Assembly (NCBI GenBank): GCA_028280845.1
Contig: JANQKZ010000019.1
Span: 124,001 to 188,000 of the forward strand
Direction: 5' to 3'
Length of the DNA: 64,000 nucleotides
Origin: Opitutales bacterium
Lineage (GTDB): Bacteria; Verrucomicrobiota; Verrucomicrobiia; Opitutales; JABSRG01
This document shows positions 20,866-29,595 of this stretch, one piece after another. A program made the position numbers and the translations under genes. The notes beneath the pieces were generated by a model. That model was not told the origin of the DNA, made no database searches, and was given only the letters and a program-made list of their open reading frames with translations. Positions within the stretch are counted from its first letter, which is position 1. Each line of letters starts with the position of its first letter.

Positions 20866-21055
20866 ATCGTTTTCACTTACCAGGAGGGCAAGCATGGCCT
20901 ACGCTACCGGCGACGGTTCAGCCGGATTTTACGATATGGTGGCCGAGCCTAAGCAACTGACCAACCTCGCCACCGAACCGTCCCGTGCGGTTGAAGTTGC
21001 CCGGCATGATACCATGCTCGAAGCATGGCTCACCGATCCCGTAAACAATCAATAA
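20866..21055 (+). pseudogene. Decayed C-terminal fragment of a sulfatase
   Basis: Frame one reads IVFTYQEGKHGLRYR from 20866, like the late strand of S1 sulfatases. The adjacent frame then reads GFYDMVAEPKQLTNLATEPS and ends in LEAWLTDPVNNQ with a stop at 21053-21055. That second part is the standard sulfatase C-terminus (YDL..DP.E..NLA..P). The two pieces are in different frames, and the front 400 residues are missing. A complete sulfatase gene starts 17 bp later, so this is probably the leftover of a tandem copy. Confidence 0.7.
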
Positions 21056-21072
21056 ACTCCAAATCCTCTCCA

Positions 21073-22440
21073 ATGACCCGCATTCTATCTCTCGCCCTGC
21101 TGTTTGCCCTCGTTTCAGCGGTTTCCGCTGGACCGCCCAATATTCTGTTTATCATTTCCGATGATCTTGGCACCAATGGCGTGGGCTATCTTGGCAATCC
21201 GGAGGTGCGCACGCCGGCAGTCGATGCCTTGGCCGCGCGGAGCCTTTCACTGGAACGTATGTATGTGGCCTCGCCCAGCTGCGCACCGTCCCGCGGTGCC
21301 ATGCTTTCGGGCATCATGCCGGCGCGTAACGGAGCCGAGCCCAACCACACCTACGTGCGGGACGATGTGCGGCAGCTCCCCTCCTACATGCGCGAATTGG
21401 GCTATGAAATCGTGGCCATCGGCAAGATACAGCACGGCCGGGCGAGTGGCGCGAACTTCGACCACGAGGACCGCGCGATTTCCGTGGAATCCATAGGCAA
21501 AGTAGAGGATTTCCTGGCGGCCCGTGAATCCACTAAACCTCTGCTGCTCATGGTGGGTATCCGGGATCCGCATACACCGTGGCCAACACCGGCCTTCGAG
21601 CACTACGACCAGCCTGAATTGACTCTGCCGCCGCGATTCATCGATACACCGGAATCACGGGCTCGCTTTGCCAGCTACTACTCTGATGTGGAAATGATGG
21701 ACGACCAGGTGGCAGCCACGTTGGCGGCCGTCGAAAAACACCTTGGCCCGGATACGATCATTTTCTTCACCAGCGATCACGGCGCCCAATTGCCGTTTGG
21801 CAAATGGAACAACTACGAGTCCAGCCTGCGGGTCCCAACGCTGGCCTATGTGCCAGGAGTGACCGAGGCGGGCACCAAATCCGACGCCTTGATCTCATTT
21901 GTCGACTGGGTGCCCACACTGATCGAGTTGGCCGGAGGCGAAGCACCGGAATCGGGATATGGTGACGGCCAGATTGACGGCCGGTCCTTTGTCGACCTGC
22001 TGCACGGCAAAACGGATCACCACCGCGACTACGTATTTGGCACCAATTCCTCCGCGGCCCACCACACCTACCCGCTGCGCTCCGTGGTAAACAAGCGCTA
22101 CCGCTACGTGCGCAATGTCTACCCCGAGCTCAATTTCACGGTGCAATCTGACCACAATCCGGCCGCCGGTGGGCACCCCATGTGGCGGTCATGGGTCGCA
22201 CTGGCCCAAACCGACGATGCTGCTCGTAACTTCATTTTGAACTACCACCAACGCCCCGCGGAGGAGCTCTATGATCTCTATACTGACCCGACCGAGCAAA
22301 ACAATCTGGCCGGCGATCCCGCCCATGCCCAGACCCTGCGCAAACTCCGGGCGGTCACCGACGGTTGGGTTCGTCAAAGCGGCGACCAACTGCTCATGTA
22401 TGGCCGGCCGATGGACGTGCTCCTGCCCGTAGGGGACTGA
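21073..22440 (+). CDS. Exported S1-family sulfatase (iduronate-2-sulfatase-like)
   Basis: A 455-residue Cys-type sulfatase. The start at 21073 gives a signal peptide (MTRILSLALLFALVSAVSAG); the frame from 21025 runs through the remnant sulfatase tail and is rejected. Metal-binding residues are in ILFIISDDLG, the maturation motif is Cys70-Ala-Pro-Ser-Arg74, and the distal metal motif is FFTSDHGAQLPFGKW. The sequence style (KIQHGRASGANFDHED, DDQVAATLAAVEKHLG) is closest to the iduronate-2-sulfatase group, which fits a uronic-acid-containing substrate. It would act in the periplasm or outside the cell. It lies 240 bp after the glucuronidase-like gene. Confidence 0.92.
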   Translation: MTRILSLALLFALVSAVSAGPPNILFIISDDLGTNGVGYLGNPEVRTPAVDALAARSLSLERMYVASPSCAPSRGAMLSGIMPARNGAEPNHTYVRDDVRQLPSYMRELGYEIVAIGKIQHGRASGANFDHEDRAISVESIGKVEDFLAARESTKPLLLMVGIRDPHTPWPTPAFEHYDQPELTLPPRFIDTPESRARFASYYSDVEMMDDQVAATLAAVEKHLGPDTIIFFTSDHGAQLPFGKWNNYESSLRVPTLAYVPGVTEAGTKSDALISFVDWVPTLIELAGGEAPESGYGDGQIDGRSFVDLLHGKTDHHRDYVFGTNSSAAHHTYPLRSVVNKRYRYVRNVYPELNFTVQSDHNPAAGGHPMWRSWVALAQTDDAARNFILNYHQRPAEELYDLYTDPTEQNNLAGDPAHAQTLRKLRAVTDGWVRQSGDQLLMYGRPMDVLLPVGD

Positions 22441-22692
22441 CCCGGCGTGGGCCAGGCTCACCCCAAAGCGAAAGCCGTCATCGGAACAGCCCGCACCGGT
22501 AAAACCGGGGTCTTCCCGGAAGCCGGCACTTCCGACGATTTTTAGATCGTAGCAAAATCTCGCTGGAGTAGCTTCAGCTGAACCGGGCTACTCGACGTCT
22601 ATCACCACGCGGCGGGAAGCAAACAACGAAGTGATCGGACTACGATCCTTTACTTCTCAGATCAGGTGTATTGGCTTTCCCGATTCTCCCAG

Positions 22693-22850
22693 GCATCAGG
22701 TCACACTTCGTGGGTTTCGGCTAAATTATATGGATCTGCATAGGGACCGAGCCCCAACCGGATATTCATTTCCAGGTCATCATTTCTTCGGGTCTCACAG
22801 TAGCTATTAGATTTCAAAGCCTTTTCTTAGGGGAATCACAGGAAAATCAT
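22693..22850 (-). pseudogene. Decayed N-terminal fragment of an AraC regulator
   Basis: Read on the minus strand it gives Y-C-E-T-R-R-N-D-D-L-E-M-N-I-R-L-G-L-G-P then YADPYNLAETHEV, closely matching residues 12-42 of the AraC protein at 17522-18472 (YDETHQRDNLFMDVWLGASP, then YPSPGNLAETHDV). It is broken by an in-frame TGA (22701-22703), two stops near the former start, and a one-base frameshift. The rest of the gene is absent. The same orientation and distance to the shared element show that the block 18.3-18.6 kb was duplicated. Confidence 0.8.
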
Positions 22851-22923
22851 GTACGCCGCCTCCTTAAAGCAGCAGTGTTTTGCGTAAACTGAATTGGGCA
22901 AAATTCGAGAATAATTAATCTAA

Positions 22924-22955
22924 AATGTGGGTTTAGGCAAAGAACCTGTGCGCAT
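22924..22955. repeat. Second copy of the element at 18560-18591
   Basis: AATGTGG, a T-run, GGCAAAGA and TGCGCAT follow in the same order and nearly the same spacing as upstream of the glucuronidase-like gene. It lies about 160 bp before the TonB receptor start. It may be a binding site for the AraC regulator kept after duplication, or simply undecayed duplicated DNA. Confidence 0.45.
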
Positions 22956-23113
22956 GGACTATGGATGAGAATAAGCACGTCTGATATGATTAAGCAGAAA
23001 TCTATTTCTTGAATCTCTTACCCCGCCCCTGAGTAACCATCGAAAAGCAAAACCAAATCAGGCTGTTTTCCTGATCTGGACTGCTCGCCGATGAGCTTAA
23101 CAACCCCTCAGAA

Positions 23114-26100
23114 ATGATGAAACCACTGCAACAAGCTATCTATCTACTCCCCAGCCTGTTATTGGCTGTTGTTACTCCATTGTTGGCCCAGGAAAACGAT
23201 GAAGATGAAGTCGAAGAGCTGTCTCCCTTCGTGATCAGTGAAAGTGCAAACGTTGGATATCTCGCCAATTCGACCCTGGCCGGAACCCGATTAAAGACAC
23301 CGCTACGGGATGTAGGCGCCTCCGTCTCTGTGATGACTTCGGAATTTTTAGAGGATGTCGGAGCTACCGATTCCAGCACCCTGCTCACCTATGGTCTCAA
23401 CACTGAAACTTCGGGAAGCTACGGGAATTTTGCCGGCGGCAACGATGCGGTCAAGGGTGGCGAACGGGTGGATCTATCTGATGCCCGCACCAATCCACAA
23501 CGTGGCCAGCGTGTCCGGGGCCTGGCCCAAGCTGACCTGACGAGGAACTACTTTGAAACGGACATCGCCTTCGACTCCTACAACACGGAGCGAGTCACCA
23601 TTAATCGCGGCCCCAACTCCTTGCTCTTCGGAATTGGCAGCCCGGGGGGAATCATAAACAACGGCACGCTGCAGGCTTCACTGTCCAGGAATTACGGAGA
23701 GGCCAGCCTGAGAATCGGCGAACGCTCCAGCCACCGCGAGTCCTTTCAGTATAATCACGTCTTACTTGAGGATCGGCTGGCGGTAAGAGTCGCTGCCATG
23801 AATGAACGCTTTAACCACCAACAGCGCCCCACCTACGATAATCAGCACCGCTTTTATGCCGCCTTTGAGGGCGTCCTGCTGAAAAATGAGAACAGCAACA
23901 TTTTCGACCGAACCATCATTCGAGGAAATTTCGAAGGAGGCTCTATGGAAAGCAACCCACCGCAAATCACCCCCCCGGGTGATGGGATCTCCGCCTGGTT
24001 CGAACTCCCCGGTGCCTCCAAGGTCGCCGAACTGGAAGCCATTACCGGCGAAACGTTTCCGGATTTCTTCACGGATGGCAGCTTCTCCCCCAAAGCCACC
24101 TATGACCAGCGGGACCCGGGCACCGCAAGGAGCGACTACAATAACGTAGTCGATATTCCCAACTTCATCCAAATCTCTCTGATCTATGAGCAACTCGGTG
24201 GGAATACCGCCCCCGGGTTAACCGGCTCTGACCTGGATGGCAGTGTCATGCGGGTTCAGTACAATCGGAACGATGACTTCCCAGGGCGCCTCGTCTGGGA
24301 CTACTTTGTGGCCAGCTCGCTCTACAGTGCCGACTATCTTCCGGGATTTATAACCCAATCTCTTCCCCTCAGTGTTTTTGATAATGAAAACATGGCCCTG
24401 CATGGAAACACCAACCTGGTAAACCGCGACTTTGACGCCCAGAACTATACGCTCGAACAGACCTTCTTTGGGGGCAGAGCCGGGATCGAACTCGCCTACG
24501 ACTCCCAGAACTATTCCACATTTCGCCGGTTTCCCTTTAATGCCGGAGGGTTCGCCATCGCATTTAATGATATCCTCGTCGACATTCAGGAATACCGCAA
24601 TGATGACACCCCCAACCCCAACCTGGGCCGTCTCATGGCGGTGAGCTCGCAGAGCGCGCTGCAGAGCATTCTCGGGGGAGAAGTTCAGGATATTGAACGG
24701 GAAGCCACACGATTGACCGCATTTTATGATCTCGATTTCACCGGCGCAGACAATGGACTGAAATGGTTGGGCAGGCATGTCTTCACCGGCGTCCTCAGTA
24801 AGCAATCCCGCGATATCCGCGACCGGGAAGAAGGAGCGGCCTGGGTCTCAGACGTTTTAGATATCGGCGGAAGTAATTTCCATTTCCATGACATCGCCGG
24901 CAGTCGCCGACAAGTCGTTTCCCAGGTGTATTTGTCAGATCCAATCCACAGCAACTCGTCGATTAATTCCCTGAGTGACCTGAAAATCAGCAACTATGTA
25001 AATATTGATCTTCCCCGGAACGGCCAGACTTACAATGTGGCGGTGTATGATCGTTTCAATGGCGGCTTTTCCTACATCCCGGCCAGAACCGTCGTTTACG
25101 ATCGAGAATTTAAACGGACCAGAAGAGAAGTAGAGACTCAAGTAATCAGCCTGCAAAGTTACCTGCTGGGTGGAAATATAGTGGGGTTGATTGGATACCG
25201 GACCGACGAACAAACGACCTGGCAGCACATCCCCAATGTGGAAAATCCGGATGGGTCGCTGAATATCCCCGAATCAGATGTGCTGGAGCGCTCGAGGGAC
25301 CCCCTCACCGGAGAGGTCCTCGCTCCTGAAAAAGGGGACACATTGACATGGAGTATTGTCGCCCACACCCCCGCAAGCTGGACAGAGGATATATGGAGCC
25401 GTCCCCGTTTCAGTGTCCATTACAATGACTCTGAAAACTTTAACCCGATCGGGGCCCGGACCGATATCGATGGAAACGCCATTGCCTCCCCCTCCGGCAC
25501 AACGGAGGAATACGGTTTCTCCGTAGAACTGTTTGATAATAAATTGAACGCCCGCGTGAGCTGGTATGAAACCGCCATCGCCAATGATTCGGCCTCTATT
25601 GATCCACTCACGATTCCCAACCGGATTGGAAACTGGCTGAGTCGATGGCAGGAAGGGATCAATGACCAGCAAACCATAGAGTGGATGCTGGCCCAGACCC
25701 CGGGTGATCCGCAAAACGGGTTGTGGAGTTCCTACGAGGAGGCCTTCAATGCCTTCACCGACTTGCTGCCGGCGAGAACCCAAGCGCTCTACAACTACCG
25801 GGTCGAGCCGTTGAATACGATTGGAGCAGATATTGAGGACGATACCGACCTCTATCCCAATGTCGTTGCCACCCGCCAATTTGTCTCGAAGGGAATGGAA
25901 ATTGATTTGATTGCCAATCCCACACCAAACTGGCGACTGATGCTCAATGTCGGCCAACAGGAAACGGTCCAAAGCAGCATTGCTCCAGCGTTGGCCGCAG
26001 TGGCCTCAGAAATCGACACCAATTTGCGGGCCTCTGATTTCATTGACCTGCGCGACGCCCCGACCCTCGGAGAGGCCTCCACCTTCCGGTCCCGGTGGGC

Positions 26101-26539
26101 AGGAACCTACGGTGTGCTTCTGGCTGAGCTGGCCCAGGAGGGAACCGCCTCCCTCGAACAACGAGAATGGCGGGTAAATCTCATCTCATCCTACGACTTC
26201 TCCGAAGGCACCTTGAAGGGACTGGGAGTGGGCGGCGCATACCGCTGGCAGAGTGAAGTGGCCACCGGCTACCCCCTGGAAGACCCCGATAATGACGGAA
26301 TAAACACCCCCGACCTCACCCGACCCTTCTTTGGAGATCCGGAATGGAATATGGATTTCTGGATGAGTTATAGTCGCAGAATTTCCGACAAAGTGGATTG
26401 GAAAATCCAACTCAATGTGAGGAATCTCCTTGGTGGAGACGATGTAATCCCTGTGATTACCAACCCGGATGGCGAAATGGCCGTATTCAGAAACTCACTA
26501 CCCACCGAGTTCTTCCTAACCAATACCTTCCGCTTTTAA
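23114..26539 (+). CDS. TonB-dependent outer-membrane receptor
   Basis: A 1141-residue outer-membrane importer. It has a signal peptide (about 1-25, ending PLLAQ), then an acidic stretch leading into VEELSPFVISE, a segment at the position of a TonB box. The plug follows (about 50-190; ASVSVMTSEFLEDVGATDSS, and RVTINRGPNSLLFGIGSPGGIIN is the conserved end of the plug). The remainder is a beta-barrel with the C-terminal strand ending NTFRF. It would move oligosaccharides into the periplasm using energy from TonB. There is no SusD gene beside it, as usual outside Bacteroidota. A symporter and cytoplasmic sulfatases follow on the same strand. The second codon is also ATG (23117). Confidence 0.93.
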   Translation: MMKPLQQAIYLLPSLLLAVVTPLLAQENDEDEVEELSPFVISESANVGYLANSTLAGTRLKTPLRDVGASVSVMTSEFLEDVGATDSSTLLTYGLNTETSGSYGNFAGGNDAVKGGERVDLSDARTNPQRGQRVRGLAQADLTRNYFETDIAFDSYNTERVTINRGPNSLLFGIGSPGGIINNGTLQASLSRNYGEASLRIGERSSHRESFQYNHVLLEDRLAVRVAAMNERFNHQQRPTYDNQHRFYAAFEGVLLKNENSNIFDRTIIRGNFEGGSMESNPPQITPPGDGISAWFELPGASKVAELEAITGETFPDFFTDGSFSPKATYDQRDPGTARSDYNNVVDIPNFIQISLIYEQLGGNTAPGLTGSDLDGSVMRVQYNRNDDFPGRLVWDYFVASSLYSADYLPGFITQSLPLSVFDNENMALHGNTNLVNRDFDAQNYTLEQTFFGGRAGIELAYDSQNYSTFRRFPFNAGGFAIAFNDILVDIQEYRNDDTPNPNLGRLMAVSSQSALQSILGGEVQDIEREATRLTAFYDLDFTGADNGLKWLGRHVFTGVLSKQSRDIRDREEGAAWVSDVLDIGGSNFHFHDIAGSRRQVVSQVYLSDPIHSNSSINSLSDLKISNYVNIDLPRNGQTYNVAVYDRFNGGFSYIPARTVVYDREFKRTRREVETQVISLQSYLLGGNIVGLIGYRTDEQTTWQHIPNVENPDGSLNIPESDVLERSRDPLTGEVLAPEKGDTLTWSIVAHTPASWTEDIWSRPRFSVHYNDSENFNPIGARTDIDGNAIASPSGTTEEYGFSVELFDNKLNARVSWYETAIANDSASIDPLTIPNRIGNWLSRWQEGINDQQTIEWMLAQTPGDPQNGLWSSYEEAFNAFTDLLPARTQALYNYRVEPLNTIGADIEDDTDLYPNVVATRQFVSKGMEIDLIANPTPNWRLMLNVGQQETVQSSIAPALAAVASEIDTNLRASDFIDLRDAPTLGEASTFRSRWAGTYGVLLAELAQEGTASLEQREWRVNLISSYDFSEGTLKGLGVGGAYRWQSEVATGYPLEDPDNDGINTPDLTRPFFGDPEWNMDFWMSYSRRISDKVDWKIQLNVRNLLGGDDVIPVITNPDGEMAVFRNSLPTEFFLTNTFRF

Positions 26540-26581
26540 CCCCTTCGATCAGTTTCCTGGCTTTTCACGTACTTGTAGTTG

Positions 26582-26618
26582 TTATGGTGCCCCGGGCCGC
26601 CGGCCCGGGGCACCATAA
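26582..26618. terminator. Perfect 17-bp palindrome after the TonB receptor
   Basis: TTATGGTGCCCCGGGCC and its exact reverse complement face each other across a 3-base loop, 43 bp after the receptor stop and 25 bp before the symporter start. There is no U-tract, so it is either a Rho-independent-like attenuator of unusual type, an mRNA-stabilising hairpin that separates receptor from symporter expression, or a REP-like element. Confidence 0.5.
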
Positions 26619-26642
26619 TTCAACAACCCCATTCCCTCTTTC

Positions 26643-28061
26643 ATGGAAAAACCGTCTACCCAGACCCGAAAATATGTCTCCACCCGGGAAAAAGCCCTCT
26701 ACGGGGTCGGCGGTTTCGTCAACAATCTGCTCGATAATGCGGTCTCCAGACTGACTAATCCGGTCCTGAACATGACCCTGCATATCAGCCCCTCGCTGAT
26801 TGCCATCCTCATCCTGGTTCCGCGGGTCTGGGACGCCCTGTCTGACCCCATCATGGGGCAGATTTCGGACAACGCACGGACCCGGTGGGGTCGCCGGAAA
26901 CCATTCATCGTGGCGGGCGCGGTTTGGAGTGGGATGGCCATCGGAGTCCTGTGGCTCCTTCCATCAGGTATGTCGGAGATGCAAACCTTCTGGTGGTTTT
27001 TGTGCTTCTCGCTGATCTTCTTTACCGGAGCCACTGTATTCATTGTTCCCTACCTCGCCCTGGGAAAAGAGATGACCCCTGATTACCACGAGCGGACTTC
27101 CATCGCCGGTTTCCGTATGGCTGCTGCCAAATTCTCTGGCCCAATCAACCAGGGGCTCCCCTGGTTTGCCGCTCTTCTGGCTGGAGCCGCCGGGACGATG
27201 GTAGATGGCGCGCGCATCATCGGCCTCATCCTGATGGTCCTGATTATCGGGGTGGGCGTTATCTCCGGCTTGGCACCCAAGGAACGGTACTTCAACATCG
27301 CCAAAGCCGAGGGACAAGTGCCCCTCAGGAAGGCCCTGGTCGAAACCTTCAAAAACCGCCCCTTTATTGTCCTCGCCCTCACCAATCTACTGTTTTGGGT
27401 AGGCATCGCGATGGTCGATTACCTGGGTTCCTACATCAACGTGTACTACATCGCAGGTGGCAAAACGACTGTCGGTTTAGGTTACCAGACGGCATACGGG
27501 CTGGCTCAGCATTTGATTGCCCTCGCCTTGATCCCAGTCATCACACGGCTATCCGTTCGCTTTGGAAAAAAAACAACGGTTCTGGCCGGACTGATCACCG
27601 TGGCGTGGGCCAGCTTCCTCAAGTTCTTCTGCTATACCCCTGCCGCCTGGCAGTTGCAGTTTGTGGTCGCACTCTTTATGGGCCCCGGCCAGGCATGCCT
27701 GAACGTGGTGCTACAATCCATGATGGCAGACATATGCGACTTCGATGAGTGGAAACTACACAAGAGACGGGAGGGCATGTATGGTGCCGCCCTCAGCTGG
27801 CTGACCAAAATGGGCATCGCCCTTGCCGTGGCCATAAATAATATCCTTCTGGTTTGGACCGGCTTTGACGCATCACTTGGAGGCAATCAATCCGAAGACA
27901 CGTTGTTGGGCTTGCGCCTGGCATTTACAATCGTGCCCATCATTTCCTGCGCCATTGCTTACCTGGTTTTCCGGAGATACACCTTGAGTGAAAAACAGCT
28001 GCTGGATATCCGCAACGAACTGGAAGCCCGTCGCGGCAAGGTGGAAGGGGGTGAGGAGTAA
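26643..28061 (+). CDS. MFS sugar:cation symporter, GPH (MelB-like) family
   Basis: A 472-residue inner-membrane transporter with 12 predicted TM segments. The glycoside-pentoside-hexuronide family signature is seen in the first half (DALSDPIMGQISDNARTRWGRRKPFI). The second half has GRRKP-like basic motifs replaced by RFGKKTTVLAG. Members import glycosides, pentoses or hexuronides with a cation. It stands between the TonB receptor and two sulfatases that lack signal peptides, with only 5 bp to the first of them. The likely cargo is therefore a sulfated mono- or oligosaccharide that is desulfated after import. Confidence 0.9.
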   Translation: MEKPSTQTRKYVSTREKALYGVGGFVNNLLDNAVSRLTNPVLNMTLHISPSLIAILILVPRVWDALSDPIMGQISDNARTRWGRRKPFIVAGAVWSGMAIGVLWLLPSGMSEMQTFWWFLCFSLIFFTGATVFIVPYLALGKEMTPDYHERTSIAGFRMAAAKFSGPINQGLPWFAALLAGAAGTMVDGARIIGLILMVLIIGVGVISGLAPKERYFNIAKAEGQVPLRKALVETFKNRPFIVLALTNLLFWVGIAMVDYLGSYINVYYIAGGKTTVGLGYQTAYGLAQHLIALALIPVITRLSVRFGKKTTVLAGLITVAWASFLKFFCYTPAAWQLQFVVALFMGPGQACLNVVLQSMMADICDFDEWKLHKRREGMYGAALSWLTKMGIALAVAINNILLVWTGFDASLGGNQSEDTLLGLRLAFTIVPIISCAIAYLVFRRYTLSEKQLLDIRNELEARRGKVEGGEE

Positions 28062-28066
28062 CCCGC

Positions 28067-29563
28067 ATGGCAAGGTCCCCCAATATCCTTCTCATCTGCA
28101 CCGATTCGCTGAGAACCGATGCACTGGGTTTTATGGGAAATCCGCATGCGATCTCCCCCCATGCGAATCAACTGGCCCGGGAAGGCGTTTGGTTTGAACA
28201 GGCCCATACCGTGTCTCCCGTTTGCATGCCGGCGAGGTGCAGCCTGATCACTGGTGTATATCCGCCCGTCCACGAATGCCTGGAAAACGGAATGGGACGC
28301 AGGCAGGATCTGGAAACCTTTGTGGAAAAGCTAAACGCTTCGGGCTACACCACCATCATGGCAGGCAAGCAACACTTTGGCGCCTGCCCCCGTTTTGATA
28401 GGATCATCCATCCGGAGGCCTCGGAGTTAAGCAGGCTCTCAATGGATGGAAAATTTCCCACAGATCGATCTTTCGCAAATACATCACAGATCATTCCTGA
28501 TGCGGTTGTTGTCCAGCAAACCATAGACGCCATGAGGGAACACCAGAAGAGGCAGAGCCCTTTTTTCGCTTTTTGCTCACTGGAAGCCCCTCATGTCCCC
28601 CTCATTCCTCCCTCACGATGGATGGACAAAATGATGGATTTTCCCCTTCCCGACCTGAATCTAAGTCCGGGAGAGGAAAGCAAGCTTCCCCATCACCAAA
28701 AGAAGCTCCTCGGGCTGAATGCAAATGAAGGCGTTGAAAATGACGATCTCAAAGAGAATCCGGAATACTGGATAGAGGCCGCAGGACGCTCCTATGATGC
28801 CAGGTTTGCGACCGCCATTAATGCCTGGCGGCGCAGGTATTATGCGTTTGCGGCTTATGCGGATGAGTTGCTGGGCAGATTACTAAATGCTCTCGATGAA
28901 CTGAATCTCACTCAAGATACGGTCGTGGTTTTCACATCCGACCACGGCCAGCAGTATTTCGACCACGGATTTAACGACAAGCATTGCTGGTATGATGAAT
29001 CGTGGCGCATCCCCTTAATCATCCGCCATCCACAGGTTCTACCGGCTGGTAAGCGGGAGCAATTCGCTAATTGGACTGACCTCACCGCCACCATCCTGGG
29101 AATCGCCGGAATAAAAAGTGAAAATGTTCAAGGATACGACCTCTACACCCCCCTCATCACTGGAGAGCCGAATCCTCGTTCCTGTGTTGCCGCTACCCTC
29201 TTCCAATCCTGCGCCCTAGCCACCCGTGAGTGGAAAATTGAATACTATGTTGAGGAGCACACCGGTCGACTGTTTGATCGAGTCTCCGACCCAAAGGAGC
29301 AGAAAAACCAATGGGATTCTCCTCAACATCAACCCATTAAACAGCACCTCCTACTTTCCTTGCTACGTTGGCAAGGCGAGTTGATCTCCGTAGAAAAGGC
29401 CAGGCAAAACCTGACTGCCCAAGCCCCTGACAAGGGGAAGGACACCGTCCTTGTGGCCAACCGGGTCGCCGCAGCCGTCCAGAACTGGAAGGGAATCGAT
29501 CCGGATAACCACCTGCACGCCATGATCTCCACCCTCAACCTGAATCCCATTCCAAGGAATTGA
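28067..29563 (+). CDS. S1-family sulfatase without signal peptide
   Basis: A 498-residue Cys-type sulfatase starting directly with the fold (MARSPNILLICTDSLRTDAL), so it is predicted to be cytoplasmic. The maturation motif is Cys53-Met-Pro-Ala-Arg57 (SPVCMPARCSL). The distal metal motif is VVFTSDHGQQYFDHG followed by DKHCWYDESWRIP. It begins 5 bp after the symporter gene, which ties it to import. It should remove sulfate from a carbohydrate after uptake; formylglycine formation must then also occur in the cytoplasm, by an enzyme encoded elsewhere. Confidence 0.92.
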   Translation: MARSPNILLICTDSLRTDALGFMGNPHAISPHANQLAREGVWFEQAHTVSPVCMPARCSLITGVYPPVHECLENGMGRRQDLETFVEKLNASGYTTIMAGKQHFGACPRFDRIIHPEASELSRLSMDGKFPTDRSFANTSQIIPDAVVVQQTIDAMREHQKRQSPFFAFCSLEAPHVPLIPPSRWMDKMMDFPLPDLNLSPGEESKLPHHQKKLLGLNANEGVENDDLKENPEYWIEAAGRSYDARFATAINAWRRRYYAFAAYADELLGRLLNALDELNLTQDTVVVFTSDHGQQYFDHGFNDKHCWYDESWRIPLIIRHPQVLPAGKREQFANWTDLTATILGIAGIKSENVQGYDLYTPLITGEPNPRSCVAATLFQSCALATREWKIEYYVEEHTGRLFDRVSDPKEQKNQWDSPQHQPIKQHLLLSLLRWQGELISVEKARQNLTAQAPDKGKDTVLVANRVAAAVQNWKGIDPDNHLHAMISTLNLNPIPRN

Positions 29564-29595
29564 TCCCGATCCATAACCGGACCCCTTTCCATCAG

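Larger units (their letters stand above)
22441..23113. other. Long intergenic region before the TonB receptor
   Basis: No intact gene is visible. The stretch holds the decayed AraC fragment (22693-22850) and the conserved element at 22924-22955. The first 240 bases contain only short frames with stops. The last 150 bases before the receptor start show no operator palindrome that I can recognise. Confidence 0.5.

Noticed and set aside
22189-22560. Minus-strand reading DDGFRFGVSLAHA that superficially recalls the end of formylglycine-generating enzymes
   Set aside because: It runs back through the 3' end of the intact sulfatase, lacks the other family motifs and has no start context, so it is probably chance.
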